Source of the DNA: Dyella acidisoli
GTDB taxonomy: Bacteria > Pseudomonadota > Gammaproteobacteria > Xanthomonadales > Rhodanobacteraceae
Length of the DNA: 64,000 nt
Direction: 5' to 3'
NCBI RefSeq assembly: GCF_030160295.1
Contig: NZ_BSOB01000003.1
Location: forward strand, 53,981 to 117,980
A model generated the notes under the pieces. It searched no databases. It was not told where the DNA came from and worked only from the letters and a program-made list of their open reading frames with translations. Shown piece by piece: positions 1 to 9,117 of the stretch. Position numbers and translations under genes: made by a program. Position 1 is the stretch's first letter. Each line of letters starts with the position of its first letter.

Positions 1-1695
1 GGCGAGTTGCGCCTGCAGTCCGTGCAGCTCTTCGAGCAACGCAGCGCGTTCGGTATCGCTGAGTTCTTCCGGCACATGGGCAGCTTCTGCTTCGGCGGCT
101 GCGGCTTTTTCAAGCTTGCTACCGGTGCCTTCCACCGGGGAATGATCGCCGCGCAGCTTGGCGCGAATGATAAGGATCTTTTCGACCAGCGCCTTCTCGG
201 CCTGCCAGTTGGCTTCGAGTTTTTCCAGTCGCGCTTTTTGATCGGCAAGCTTTTCGTTGGCAACGGATTCACGCTCGGCCACATTTACGCCTACGGTCTT
301 TTCGCGGGCAATAATCCCAAGTTCCGTTTCCAGTGCTTGAATGCGCTTGCGCGTGTCGTCCACTTCCGGCGGCACGGCGTGCTGGCTGATGGCAACGCGT
401 GCGCAAGCCGTATCGAGCAAGCTCACTGCTTTGTCCGGCAGCTGGCGCGCGGGGATGTAGCGATGCGAAAGCTTGACCGCAGCTTCCAGCGCTTCATCGA
501 GGATCTGCACGCGGTGGTGCTTTTCCATCACGCTGGCGACGCCACGCATCATCAGGATGCCCTTTTCTTCGCTGGGCTCGTCTACTTGCACAGTCTGGAA
601 GCGGCGCGTAAGGGCGGGGTCTTTCTCGATGTGCTTTTTGTATTCGGCCCAGGTGGTGGCGCCGACCGTGCGCAGGTTGCCGCGTGCAAGTGCTGGTTTC
701 AGCAGATTGGCGGCATCGCCTGTGCCCGCTGCGCCACCAGCGCCAACCAGCGTGTGGGCTTCGTCGATAAAAAGAATGATCGGCTTGGGCGAGGACTGCA
801 CTTCCTCGATCACCTGGCGCAGGCGGTTTTCGAATTCGCCTTTCATGCTTGCGCCGGCCTGCAGCAGGCCGACGTCGAGCGTGCGTAGCTCCACATCTTT
901 CAACTGCGGCGGCACATCACCAGCAACGATCCGCAGCGCGAAACCTTCCACCACGGCGGTCTTGCCCACGCCGGCTTCGCCAACCAGCATTGGGTTGTTC
1001 TGGCGGCGGCGCATCAAGATGTCGACCACCTGGCGGATTTCTTCGTCGCGTCCGACGATGGGGTCGATCTTGCCATCGCGTGCTTGTGCTGTGAGGTCAA
1101 CCGTGAATTGGCGTAACGCTTCCTGCTTGCCCATCTGCGCCGGCGGCATCGCCCCGCTGGCCTCGCCCGGTACTGCAGCGCTGCCGATGCGGAAACCGTC
1201 GTTGGCACTCTGCCCGTCCTCTGGTGAGCCGCTGACCACTTCGGCAAACTTCTCCGCCAAGGTTTCCGGCTTGACCTTCTCGAATTCCTTGGAGATGTTG
1301 AGCAAGGTGTTACGCAAGTGGCGCGTGCGCAATGCACCGAAAATGAGATAGCCGCTGCGTACCTGCGCCTCGCCGAACATCAACGTGGCGAATACCCAGG
1401 CGCGCTCGACGGCTTCTTCCACATCGCTCGACAGGTCGGAGATGGAGCTGGAACCGCGCGGCAGGCGGTCCAGTGCTTCGGTGACGTCGCGCGCCAAGTT
1501 GGATGGATTGACGTTGAACTGTTTGACGATGCGGTGCAGATCCGAATCCTGCAACTGCAGGATCTGGTGAATCCAATGCACCAGCTCGACATAAGGATTG
1601 CCACGAAGCTTGCAGAACACGGTGGCGCTTTCGATACCACGATAGGCGAGCTTGTTGAGCTTACCGAACAGTGCACTACGACTGATTTCCGCCAT
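1..1695 (-). CDS. clpV: T6SS AAA+ ATPase ClpV (TssH), 3' end outside window
   Basis: The minus strand reads open from an ATG at 1695 to the left edge (565 codons), so the gene is partial. The N-terminal ~150 residues look like the double Clp-N domain that binds the contracted sheath. The first AAA+ domain follows, with Walker A GEAGVGKT and Walker B ILFIDEAHTLVGAG, then a coiled middle region after the conserved RYIPARQLPDKAVSLLD. Family role: ClpV unfolds and recycles the contracted TssB/TssC sheath in the cytoplasm. It is the last visible gene of the tssB-to-clpV operon. The second AAA+ domain lies beyond the edge. Large plus-strand ORFs over this stretch are antisense shadows. Confidence 0.96.
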   Translation of the reverse strand, partial: MAEISRSALFGKLNKLAYRGIESATVFCKLRGNPYVELVHWIHQILQLQDSDLHRIVKQFNVNPSNLARDVTEALDRLPRGSSSISDLSSDVEEAVERAWVFATLMFGEAQVRSGYLIFGALRTRHLRNTLLNISKEFEKVKPETLAEKFAEVVSGSPEDGQSANDGFRIGSAAVPGEASGAMPPAQMGKQEALRQFTVDLTAQARDGKIDPIVGRDEEIRQVVDILMRRRQNNPMLVGEAGVGKTAVVEGFALRIVAGDVPPQLKDVELRTLDVGLLQAGASMKGEFENRLRQVIEEVQSSPKPIILFIDEAHTLVGAGGAAGTGDAANLLKPALARGNLRTVGATTWAEYKKHIEKDPALTRRFQTVQVDEPSEEKGILMMRGVASVMEKHHRVQILDEALEAAVKLSHRYIPARQLPDKAVSLLDTACARVAISQHAVPPEVDDTRKRIQALETELGIIAREKTVGVNVAERESVANEKLADQKARLEKLEANWQAEKALVEKILIIRAKLRGDHSPVEGTGSKLEKAAAAEAEAAHVPEELSDTERAALLEELHGLQAQLA

Positions 1696-1794
1696 GACGA
1701 CTACCCCTGAAGTTTTGGATGCTTCTGTCCGGTTATGGAGAGAAGGCTGAAAATATGTGCACTGCCTGTAAATGTCTTGCGCGTGACCCGATGC

Positions 1795-2022
1795 TCAGTG
1801 ATTCACCAGTTTCTGGTAGGGAGGCAGATGGCTCGTGGTTCGCTGTATTTCTTCATAACCATCTCGAAGCTCCTGCAAGGCTCTCTCATAGCTCAGGAGA
1901 AGCCGCTCCAGGTCGCCGGCGCCGGACGCATCATGCGCACCGAGCTGCTCCTCGATGTCGTTGATCTTCGAATGGACGGCTTGTATCGCCATCATCAATG
2001 TCAAACCGCTGATGTGAGACAT
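1795..2022 (-). CDS. Small putative coiled-coil protein in T6SS operon, paralogue B
   Basis: This 75-residue protein lies between tssG and clpV on the same strand. It resembles its upstream neighbour (2098-2334) along its whole length. Both have a hydrophobic N-terminal stretch (ISGLTLMMAIQAVHSKI here), an acidic EQ segment, then LE-x-x-LLSY, a helical charged region, Y-x-x-x-Q-x-T and a C-terminal LPPYQKLV. Predicted mostly helical, with no signal peptide and no cysteine. I do not recognise the family. Position and strand suggest a T6SS accessory role, but no function can be assigned. The ribosome site before ATG 2022 is weak, and about 100 bp separate it from clpV. Confidence 0.75.
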   Translation of the reverse strand: MSHISGLTLMMAIQAVHSKINDIEEQLGAHDASGAGDLERLLLSYERALQELRDGYEEIQRTTSHLPPYQKLVNH

Positions 2023-2097
2023 GTTGTTAGCCCACCGACTCGTATCGCTACGTTAGGTTTTACGCCCCAACCCGCAACTGCTCCATACCGTATCGAG

Positions 2098-2334
2098 CTA
2101 CTCCAGAAGCTCCTCATAGGGAAGCAGATTCTTTGAGGTCTTCTGTTCGTCGATATACAGCCGCTTCAACTCCATCTTCGCTTTGGAATAGGAAAGTAAT
2201 TCCTCTTCCAGATGGGAGATCTCGGGATCTTCTGCGGCTTCGATTTGCTCTTGCAGCTCCTTGACCTTCGCATCAACCGCGAGGACGCACATCGTTAACG
2301 TGTGAACACTGATCGTCATAGCCATGACTTTCAA
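2098..2334 (-). CDS. Small putative coiled-coil protein in T6SS operon, paralogue A
   Basis: This 78-residue protein is a paralogue of the next gene (1795-2022), sharing TL-x-M, AV-x-x-K, LLSY, Y-x-x-x-Q-x-T and LLPYEELL at matching positions. The start is uncertain. A TTG at 2334 lies about 7 bases after an AAGGAGC ribosome site, while the ATGs at 2325 and 2319 lie further away. The first dozen or so residues are hydrophobic and the rest is strongly charged and probably helical. It sits 66 bp after tssG in the same direction. I know of no family; an accessory role in the T6SS is inferred only from position. Confidence 0.75.
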   Translation of the reverse strand: MKVMAMTISVHTLTMCVLAVDAKVKELQEQIEAAEDPEISHLEEELLSYSKAKMELKRLYIDEQKTSKNLLPYEELLE

Positions 2335-2400
2335 CTGCGTGCTCCTTCGTACTTCCCTTTAATGCCGGACTTCCATTGCAACGCCGATTTGACCGGCGCC

Positions 2401-3423
2401 CTATCCCACTGGCCTCAACACCACATCATCGTTATCCGCTTTGCGCTGCGGCTGCCCCAACCAGGTGGTCAACCCCATGCGCCCGTTCTGCCCTAAACGT
2501 GTAGTCGGCACTTCCTCTTGCTTGAGCACAAGTTGCACGTCCCACACCTTCTCTTCACCGACGTACGTCTTCACTGCTGCAATCAACTGCCGCAGCGCTT
2601 CGCCGCCTGGCAGAAAGTTGCTGAACTCGGCGCGCGTCAACGGTCCCAACCGCAAGCGGAAACGTTGTTGCGCGCCCCACACGTATTCGCCCAGCACGGC
2701 CGTCGTGCCGAGGCCGGCAACTTCGCGTGATTGCCCGAGCTTCAGGTGCGCCGTGCCAGGCAAGCGCATCCAATCAGCAACGAACTCGACAACACGCACG
2801 GGGATGCCAAAGAAATGTTCGAGAAGATGCTTCAAGCCTTCCGCATTCCGTGCTTGCGCCAGCAAGCGCCCTGCGAAGAAATGCTTGTAGCGGTCCGGCA
2901 AGGCATCGCGCGACTGCAAATTGGGTGTCGACAATCCCACCAGTGCGCCCATGTAGAGACTGAAGCGATCTTCGCCGGGGCGATCCAACTGCACCGTGGG
3001 CTGTGCATCTGCCCAGGCGCGGTAGAACAGGCTCAGCATACGGTGATGGAAGATGTCGGCGAACGCGACGAATGTGCTGTCCCGCTCGTGGTGCTTGCGC
3101 TCGAGCGCATACTCAGTCAGGTGCAATGGCAATGGCGCATTGGGTCCGAACAGGCCGAAGAACAGGCCATACATGCGCGGCGGCTTGCCTTCCGCCTGCT
3201 GATCGAAGCGTTCCACGGTGCGTGGCGCGAAGGCCAGCGAAGGCGTTTGGCACAAACGCACGGCGTCTTCCGCCGGTTTGGCGGAATGCCCGAAACGGGG
3301 CTTGTCCGGATACGCGCATTCGAGCCAGCGCAGCGCTTCGAAAAACTCGAAGGCTTCCGGCTGATCGCGCAGCGCATTCTGCAGCGCTACAAGATCTGGC
3401 GTTTGCCGAGTCGTGCCGACCAT
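2401..3423 (-). CDS. tssG: T6SS baseplate protein TssG (ImpH/VasB)
   Basis: This 340-residue protein fits the TssG family length and pattern: an N-terminal FFEALRWLE, then PRFG with AVRLCQTPSLAFAP, the MYGLFFGLFGPNAPLPLHLTEY segment, and a C-terminal LGxxxWLG. TssG forms the baseplate wedge with TssE, TssF and TssK in the cytoplasm. The start (ATG 3423) lies inside the 3' end of tssF, overlapping it by 37 bp, which suggests translational coupling. It is followed by the two small paralogous genes. Confidence 0.95.
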   Translation of the reverse strand: MVGTTRQTPDLVALQNALRDQPEAFEFFEALRWLECAYPDKPRFGHSAKPAEDAVRLCQTPSLAFAPRTVERFDQQAEGKPPRMYGLFFGLFGPNAPLPLHLTEYALERKHHERDSTFVAFADIFHHRMLSLFYRAWADAQPTVQLDRPGEDRFSLYMGALVGLSTPNLQSRDALPDRYKHFFAGRLLAQARNAEGLKHLLEHFFGIPVRVVEFVADWMRLPGTAHLKLGQSREVAGLGTTAVLGEYVWGAQQRFRLRLGPLTRAEFSNFLPGGEALRQLIAAVKTYVGEEKVWDVQLVLKQEEVPTTRLGQNGRMGLTTWLGQPQRKADNDDVVLRPVG

Positions 3424-5270
3424 CGAGCCACCTCATTGCGCTCCAGAGTGCGCAGTACGGTTTCGGTAAATGAATTCACCGAGACGTAGCGCGCGAAGAA
3501 ATGCTGCATCACCGAACCAAGCAGGAAGGCTCCCGTGCCTTCGAAAGCTCCGTCATCACAGGTCAAAGTAATTTCCAGGCCGTGCCCGAAAGAGATCGGC
3601 CCTGGAACCGGAATACGCCGGACTACCGATTTGGAACTGACTGCTTTCACGCCTTCAATCTGTCGGCGCGCGCCAGCATCGAATTCATCGCAGTACAAGG
3701 TCAGCATTTCGCGCAAAGCGGCCGCGCCTTCCTCGCCGCCTTCACCTAACAGCGATACGTAATTGAGCTGCAGGTGGCTGAGCAGCCGCCACGCAGTCTC
3801 GCCATGTGCAGCGGGCGCGCGAGGCTTGGTGGGACCGGCCACGCAGCGAATGGACGCCACCGGCGCACCGGTTTCCAGCGTGAAATCGGTTCGCGATTTA
3901 CCCACCGGCATCTGCAGCGGAAGATCGCGATTGGTGCACATCAGCATCATGCCAACTTGCCGCAACTGGGTTGAGTACGGCGCGTCGTTGGCGTCCACCA
4001 ACGACATGAATATTTCACTGCCAACGTAACTGGATCGTGCCCCCTGCAGCTTCTGCCGCGCGGATAACAATCGTGGTTCGCGCCTCAAGGTATAGAACGC
4101 AGCGTTGCCGCTGTGCCACACGCGCTCGTCGCAACCGTAGAAAGGTTGGAACCGTTGTTCGGGCTCCTGCCTGTCGCCAAAGCCTTCCACTTGATGGACG
4201 CTGTGCACCTCGAAATCCATCGGCCGCGTGCGATCGGCCAGCACGTGGTATTCGGTTTTGCCTTGTTGCAGATGAATGCGGTCGGCGCGGCGCGGAAACA
4301 AATTGATGGCCGGCGTGCAGAACAGGCGGAAATTGCTGGTGTCGACGGCGTTGTGCAGCCGAGTGACACTGCGATCGAAGAAGATCGTGAGATCAAACTC
4401 GGTGGCCTGCGAACGTGAGAGCACCTGCTTCAAGCCGGTGAATACGGCGAACAGAAAGCGCTCCGGGCAGGAGAAATATTCCTGCAGCAGGCGATAGCCG
4501 CTGAAGGAACGGTCGGAATACGGCAGCAAGGCCTCGTCGTCGGCAAAGCCCTTGTCGCGAATGGCCGATGCATCGAAGTGTTCGACCAGCATGCCGCTTG
4601 GACTCGGCATCCGCACCACAAAGCCTTGCGCGTTGCCCAACAGTTGCTCATACAGCCGCTTGGGCAATTCGTCGGCGCCAGCAATGAAGATCGGCAGTTC
4701 GTCCATCGCCAGCATGTTGGCTTGTGCGCCGGCGGTGATGACGAATTTCAGGCGCAGGCCAGCGCGCACCGTCTTGCCAGCCGGGATAGGCACACTGGCC
4801 GCGGCAATGGCGGCCGGTGTTTCAAAGTATTTGGCTTCAACCAGTTCCAGCGGCCACAGGGTGACATCGTGCGCGGTGCGGTATTCGCAGGCGGTGCGAT
4901 CGTCGTTGGCGATCAGACTGCGCAACGCGGTATTGCGCGCAACGGTGTAACCGGTAGCCAGCGCACTTTCTTTCGTATCAGGATTCAGCTGCACCACCGC
5001 CATCGATGGAATCGGTGCCAGGTAGTGCGGGTAAATCATCTCCATCAGGTGTTGCGTGAACACCGGATACTGCGCGTCGAGCTTCAGCTGGATGCGTGCT
5101 GCCAGGAAGGCAAAACCCTCCAGCAGGCGTTCCACATACGGGTCGGCGCACTCGAAGCCTTCCATGCCGAGGCGGCCGGCAATCTTGGGATATTCGCGCG
5201 CGAATTCCGCGCCCATCTCCCGGACGTGTTGCAGCTCGCGGTTGTAGTAGCGCAGCAGTCGCGGGTCCAT
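3387..5270 (-). CDS. tssF: T6SS baseplate protein TssF (ImpG/VasA)
   Basis: This 627-residue protein opens with MDPRLLRYYNRELQHVREM and continues FAREYPKIAGRLGM and PYVERLLEGFAFLAARIQLK, the hallmark N-terminus of TssF. The C-terminal part has GLEITLTCDDGAFEGTGAFL and FARYVSVNSFTETVLR, also typical. TssF with TssG builds the baseplate wedge on which the sheath polymerises. Its ATG shares one base with the TGA of tssE (position 5270) and its end overlaps tssG, so tssE-F-G form a tightly coupled unit. Length matches the family. Confidence 0.97.
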   Translation of the reverse strand: MDPRLLRYYNRELQHVREMGAEFAREYPKIAGRLGMEGFECADPYVERLLEGFAFLAARIQLKLDAQYPVFTQHLMEMIYPHYLAPIPSMAVVQLNPDTKESALATGYTVARNTALRSLIANDDRTACEYRTAHDVTLWPLELVEAKYFETPAAIAAASVPIPAGKTVRAGLRLKFVITAGAQANMLAMDELPIFIAGADELPKRLYEQLLGNAQGFVVRMPSPSGMLVEHFDASAIRDKGFADDEALLPYSDRSFSGYRLLQEYFSCPERFLFAVFTGLKQVLSRSQATEFDLTIFFDRSVTRLHNAVDTSNFRLFCTPAINLFPRRADRIHLQQGKTEYHVLADRTRPMDFEVHSVHQVEGFGDRQEPEQRFQPFYGCDERVWHSGNAAFYTLRREPRLLSARQKLQGARSSYVGSEIFMSLVDANDAPYSTQLRQVGMMLMCTNRDLPLQMPVGKSRTDFTLETGAPVASIRCVAGPTKPRAPAAHGETAWRLLSHLQLNYVSLLGEGGEEGAAALREMLTLYCDEFDAGARRQIEGVKAVSSKSVVRRIPVPGPISFGHGLEITLTCDDGAFEGTGAFLLGSVMQHFFARYVSVNSFTETVLRTLERNEVARWSARLGKRQIL

Positions 5271-5773
5271 CAGCCAAAGCTCTCCGAAACGTTGAACTTG
5301 CCCGTTTCCAGGTCCACTTCAGTCTTGAGATAAAGATTCAACGGAATCGGCTGCGCCCACATCTCCGATTCGATGTTGAACGTAAGCGATTGGTGATCCA
5401 TGCGCTTGAGATCGGCATTGACCACCACGCGCAAGGTGTTCGCCGTAAGCCGTGGCTCGAACGCCAGGATGGCGTCCCTGATCTGCCGCTGCAGCACTTT
5501 GGGATCGACACCTGCCACGGCCGAGCCGGTGAGATCGGGAATGCCAAAATTGAGCACCGAACGAGCCACGTCCGGATAATCGGCCAGTTGGTCGTCCAAC
5601 CCCAGGTTTACGCAATTGAGCAGCCAGGAGATATCGCGCGCCACGCAATCGCGCAGCCGCGTGGCGGAAATCACGCGCTTCTCGCGGCTCTCTTCCTTTC
5701 TCGCCGGTTCGTCATCGGCCAGCCGATCAAGCAATGAGGGCTGCAGGCGTTCCTGGGTGGTCAGCTCGGCCAT
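5270..5773 (-). CDS. tssE: T6SS baseplate protein TssE (gp25-like)
   Basis: A 167-residue gpW/gp25-like protein. From ATG 5773 it reads MAELTTQERLQPSLLDRL, then RDISWLLNC, SVLNFGIPDLTG and a C-terminal segment with FNIESEMWAQP, all typical of TssE. It is the phage gp25-like baseplate subunit that links the baseplate to the sheath. The frame stays open upstream to 5893, but that part overlaps tagJ and does not look like TssE, so ATG 5773 is chosen. It starts 13 bp after tagJ and its TGA overlaps the tssF ATG by one base. Confidence 0.94.
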   Translation of the reverse strand: MAELTTQERLQPSLLDRLADDEPARKEESREKRVISATRLRDCVARDISWLLNCVNLGLDDQLADYPDVARSVLNFGIPDLTGSAVAGVDPKVLQRQIRDAILAFEPRLTANTLRVVVNADLKRMDHQSLTFNIESEMWAQPIPLNLYLKTEVDLETGKFNVSESFG

Positions 5774-5786
5774 GTGCAGAGCCCGG

Positions 5787-6575
5787 TTAGGTATTAAAGG
5801 AAATGGTGCGGATATCCAGCAACGGATATTCGCCGGCATCCGTCGCCAGCATGCGCTGGCCGGATCCCACAAAGTATTCGTTGCCGAGGTCAACCCATTC
5901 GGTCTTGCGCGCGAGCACTACATCGCTGTCCTGAGCACGCTCCGAACCCGGATAGCGACATGGCACGAAGCCGATTGCTTCACCGCCGTTGCTCCAGGTG
6001 ATCTGCACTGGCGCCCAAACCTTGTCGCGCAGATCAGTTGGTGCTTCGAACTTCAATTCGCGAATGCGTGCAAACGGAACCCACGAATAGCCGCCGTTGA
6101 CGACGACTTCCAAACACGGGCCAAAACGTGGATCTGCATCGGCAAGCCACTCGAATGGCACCCCATCGATGTTGCCACTTACCGCTTCGGCTTCTTCGAA
6201 GGCTTGATCGCGCAGCGGCAACGCCTGTGCATAACGCCCCTCCCCGATCAGCTTCAGCGACTGCAGCAGCAGCGCGAGCCATTGCGCAGGTTCGCCGATC
6301 ACCAATGGCGCACGTGCGCCGCTGATCACAGCATTGCGTTCCAACTCACCTTGCAGGGCGCGGCTGTATGCGCCAACCATCAGCGTATTGCCAGGATCCA
6401 GTTCGCCGCTCACCTTTAGCTGCGTTTGCGCACGCTCCCACTGCCCCAACAGCGACAGCAGCTGAAACAGAAACACTCGCGCCTTTGCATCGGCTGGATT
6501 GCCACGCACCTGCGCGGTCAAACCCTGCAACGCCTCGTCGAGGCGGCCTTCTTTCAGCATGTTTTCGGGAGTCAT
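5787..6575 (-). CDS. tagJ: T6SS accessory protein TagJ (ImpE family)
   Basis: A 262-residue ImpE-type protein. The N-terminus (MLKEGRLDEALQGLTAQVRG, then DAKARVFLFQLL) is TPR-like. The C-terminal half carries the ImpE-specific DPRFGPCLEVVVNG, YSWVPFARI and the AQDSDVVLARKTEW region. In other systems TagJ binds sheath protein TssB and helps ClpV recycling. The chosen ATG at 6575 sits just outside a long inverted repeat. An in-frame GTG at 6593 would begin inside that repeat and is less likely. This puts the ribosome site inside the outer repeat arm. TagJ-containing systems belong to a known subset of T6SS. Confidence 0.9.
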   Translation of the reverse strand: MTPENMLKEGRLDEALQGLTAQVRGNPADAKARVFLFQLLSLLGQWERAQTQLKVSGELDPGNTLMVGAYSRALQGELERNAVISGARAPLVIGEPAQWLALLLQSLKLIGEGRYAQALPLRDQAFEEAEAVSGNIDGVPFEWLADADPRFGPCLEVVVNGGYSWVPFARIRELKFEAPTDLRDKVWAPVQITWSNGGEAIGFVPCRYPGSERAQDSDVVLARKTEWVDLGNEYFVGSGQRMLATDAGEYPLLDIRTISFNT

Positions 6576-6579
6576 GTCC

Positions 6580-6849
6580 AGGAGCCTGTTCACGATCTTT
6601 TCGTAGCCCGCGTTGCTTCTGAGCGGGAGCCAGGGAACAGCGCGCGGCGCAGCGCCTGACTGGCTGTCTGGTCAAGCCGCGCGCTGTTCCCTGGCTCCCG
6701 CTCAGAAGCAACCCATAGGGCCGCACCCGTTTGAGTGCAGGGCGGCGTCCTCACTCGCTCATGTATCGACATACACCTCACTCGTTCCTCCTTGCCCTGC
6801 ACTCAAACGGGTGCGGCGCGGGCCACGAAAAGATCGTGAACAGGCTCCT
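6580..6849. repeat. Compound inverted-repeat element between hcp and tagJ
   Basis: Three inverted repeats pack into 270 bp. The outer arms are 6580-6611 and 6818-6849 (32 bp, one mismatch). Inside lie perfect 37-bp arms at 6612-6648 and 6676-6712 and perfect 23-bp arms at 6720-6742 and 6795-6817. A further small palindrome (GTATCGACATAC) occupies the last loop. No transposase is present. As RNA the region could fold into a large branched structure just after hcp and over the tagJ ribosome site. The rest of 6576-7036 holds no convincing gene. Confidence 0.9.
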
Positions 6850-7036
6850 ACCCTGCATTCCGGAAGGACAGGGATTTTTGGCGAAGTAAACCCCACTGCC
6901 CTCCCATGCATGCAAGGGAGGGTTAGGGTGGCGTTGCTCGAAGCTCGTGGGTAGATCGAGCTTCGCGCAACGCCACATGTCGCCAGCAAAATCCCCGGCA
7001 GCTGTTACCGAGGTCAGTACAAAAGCCGGATCAGGC

Positions 7037-7540
7037 TTAAGCCTTGGCGACCTGCTGCATGTCGAAGGTGAAGTCCTTCGTGCCGCCGTCCTTGCCGCCC
7101 TTGTCGTCCTGCGGCTGGAACGAGTACTTGAACTTGCCGAAGTGCAGCGTGACGTTCTCGGTGAGGCGATCCTCGCCACCGCTGCCGCCGGTGGACACGG
7201 AGGTGACCAGCACGCCTTCGCTCAGCTCGATGGTGAGGAAGTCGGTCTGCTCGCCGGTGGCGTTGGTCACATACAGTGTGGCCTTTTCAATGCGCGCACC
7301 GGTGGCGCAAGCCTGCAACAGAGCGTTGGAGCAACCGTCCACGTACTTGGTGACCGAAATGTCCTGCACGTGAGCCTTGCCGCCACTGGCTGAACCTGCA
7401 CCGGAGTGCAAATCGCCGGTGTTGCTCACGCCCCACGACCAAGCCAGGATCGGCACTTCGCCCTTGTGCTTCTTGTGATTGGAAGCACCCTTGACCTGAA
7501 CACTGCCGCCCTCAAACTTGATATGCATGTCGAATGCCAT
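7037..7540 (-). CDS. hcp: T6SS tube protein Hcp (TssD)
   Basis: A 167-residue Hcp protein starting MAFDMHIKFEGG and containing GEVPILAWSWGVSN, the VQDISVTKYVD strand, then ENVTLHFGKFKYSFQPQD and FDMQQ near the end. Hcp hexamers stack into the inner tube that is shot into target cells and can carry small effectors. A strong AGGAGAGG ribosome site precedes ATG 7540. It follows tssC by 77 bp and is followed by a structured repeat that could stabilise its 3' end, which would suit a highly expressed protein (inference). Confidence 0.97.
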   Translation of the reverse strand: MAFDMHIKFEGGSVQVKGASNHKKHKGEVPILAWSWGVSNTGDLHSGAGSASGGKAHVQDISVTKYVDGCSNALLQACATGARIEKATLYVTNATGEQTDFLTIELSEGVLVTSVSTGGSGGEDRLTENVTLHFGKFKYSFQPQDDKGGKDGGTKDFTFDMQQVAKA

Positions 7541-7617
7541 GAAACCTCTCCTCGGTTACCTGATTGATGATGGCTACCGCCACACTGGCGGCTCCTTTTA
7601 CAGCACTACTTCCTGAT

Positions 7618-9111
7618 TCAAGCCTTCGCCGCCGACGGCAGACGCGAGACCAGGCGCAACGACACGGTCAAACCCTCAAGCTGGTAATGCGGCTTGAGGT
7701 AAAACTTCGAACTGTAATAACCAGGCGCGCCTTCGACCTCTTCGACCACCACTTCCGCCGCCGAGAGCGGCTTGCGCGCCTTGGTTTCTTCGCTGGAGTT
7801 CTGCGGATCACCATCGATGTACTGGCTGATCCAGTTGGTGAGCCATTTTTCCACCGACTCGCGGGTGCTGAACGAACCGATCTTGTCGCGCACGATGCAC
7901 TTCAGGTAATGCGCGAAACGGCAGCAGGCGAACATGTACGGCAGGCGCGCAGCCAGTGCCGCATTCGCTGTGGCGTCGGGGTTGTCGTATTCCTCAGGCT
8001 TCGCCAACGACTGTGCGCTGATGAAGGCTGCCATGTCGGAGTTCTTGCGATGGACCAGCGGCATCAGGCCCATCTTGTCCAGCTCCGCCGAGCGGCGGTC
8101 GGTGATGGCGATTTCGGTGGGGCACTTCATGTCCACGCCACCGTCGTCGGTCGGGAAGGTGTGCACGGGCAAACCTTCCACCGCACCGCCGGATTCGATG
8201 CCGCGAATGCGCGAGCACCAACCGTATTCCTTGAATGAGCGGTTGATGTTCACCGCCATCGCGTAGGCGGCGTTTTGCCAGGTGTACTTGGACGAGTCGG
8301 CGCCGGTGGTGTCTTCTTCGAAATCGAACTCGTCAATCGGGTTGGTCTTGGCACCGTACGGCAGACGGGCCAGCGTGCGCGGCATGGCCAGGCCGAGGTA
8401 CTTGGCGTCATCCGATTCGCGCAACGAACGCCATGCGGCGTAATCGGGCGTCGAGAAGATCTTCGCCAGATCACGCGGGTTGGCCAGCTCGTTCCAGTTG
8501 TCCATGGCCATTAGCTTGGAATCGGCGGCGGCGATGAACGGTGCATGCGCAGCGGCTGCGACCTGGGAAATGCCGGCCAGCAACTCGACGTCCGGCGGAC
8601 TGTGATCGAAATAGTAGTCACCGACCAGGCAGCCATACGGCTCGCCGCCCAGCTGACCGTATTCCTCTTCGTAGACCTTCTTGAAGATCGGGCTCTGGTC
8701 CCACGCCGTGCCCTTGTAACGCTTGAGCGTTTTGCCAAGTTCCTTCTTGGAGATGTTGAACACGCGGATCTTCAGCAGCTGATCCGTCTCCGTGTTGTTG
8801 ACCAGGTAATGCAGGCCGCGCCAAGCGCTTTCCAGCTTCTGGAAATCCGGGTGGTGCATGACCAGGTTGAGCTGCTCGCTGATCTTGCGATCCAGCTCGG
8901 CGATGTAGGCATTGATGGTTTGGGTGACATCATCAGAAACGATGTCCGCCTTGTTCAACACCTGCTCCGCCAGCGTGCGCACTGCGGATTCCACTTCCTC
9001 GCGCGCGCGTTCGCTCTTGGGCTTGAATTCCTTGCTCAGCAGCGCGGCGAAATCGCCGGCTTCAAGGGTCTGTACGGCACCGCCTTGTTCGGCCAGTTTC
9101 TCAGTTGCCAT
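7618..9111 (-). CDS. tssC: T6SS sheath large subunit TssC (VipB)
   Basis: This 497-residue protein has the TssC landmarks: LDRKISEQLNLVMHHPDFQ, LESAWRGLHYLV, the SPIFKKVYEEEYG segment, then GEPYGCLVGDYYFDH, and a C-terminal YYSSKFYLKPHYQLEGL followed by SLRLVSRLP. Together with TssB it forms the contractile sheath. ATG 9111 follows the tssB stop by 6 bp, with a GGGGAG ribosome site inside the tssB end. Length and motif order match full-length family members. Confidence 0.98.
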   Translation of the reverse strand: MATEKLAEQGGAVQTLEAGDFAALLSKEFKPKSERAREEVESAVRTLAEQVLNKADIVSDDVTQTINAYIAELDRKISEQLNLVMHHPDFQKLESAWRGLHYLVNNTETDQLLKIRVFNISKKELGKTLKRYKGTAWDQSPIFKKVYEEEYGQLGGEPYGCLVGDYYFDHSPPDVELLAGISQVAAAAHAPFIAAADSKLMAMDNWNELANPRDLAKIFSTPDYAAWRSLRESDDAKYLGLAMPRTLARLPYGAKTNPIDEFDFEEDTTGADSSKYTWQNAAYAMAVNINRSFKEYGWCSRIRGIESGGAVEGLPVHTFPTDDGGVDMKCPTEIAITDRRSAELDKMGLMPLVHRKNSDMAAFISAQSLAKPEEYDNPDATANAALAARLPYMFACCRFAHYLKCIVRDKIGSFSTRESVEKWLTNWISQYIDGDPQNSSEETKARKPLSAAEVVVEEVEGAPGYYSSKFYLKPHYQLEGLTVSLRLVSRLPSAAKA

Positions 9112-9117
9112 GACTGC

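Noticed and set aside
7..1351. Plus-strand ORFs of up to 293 codons over 1-1350
   Set aside because: They are antisense to clpV, whose minus-strand frame has clear AAA+ motifs and runs off the edge.
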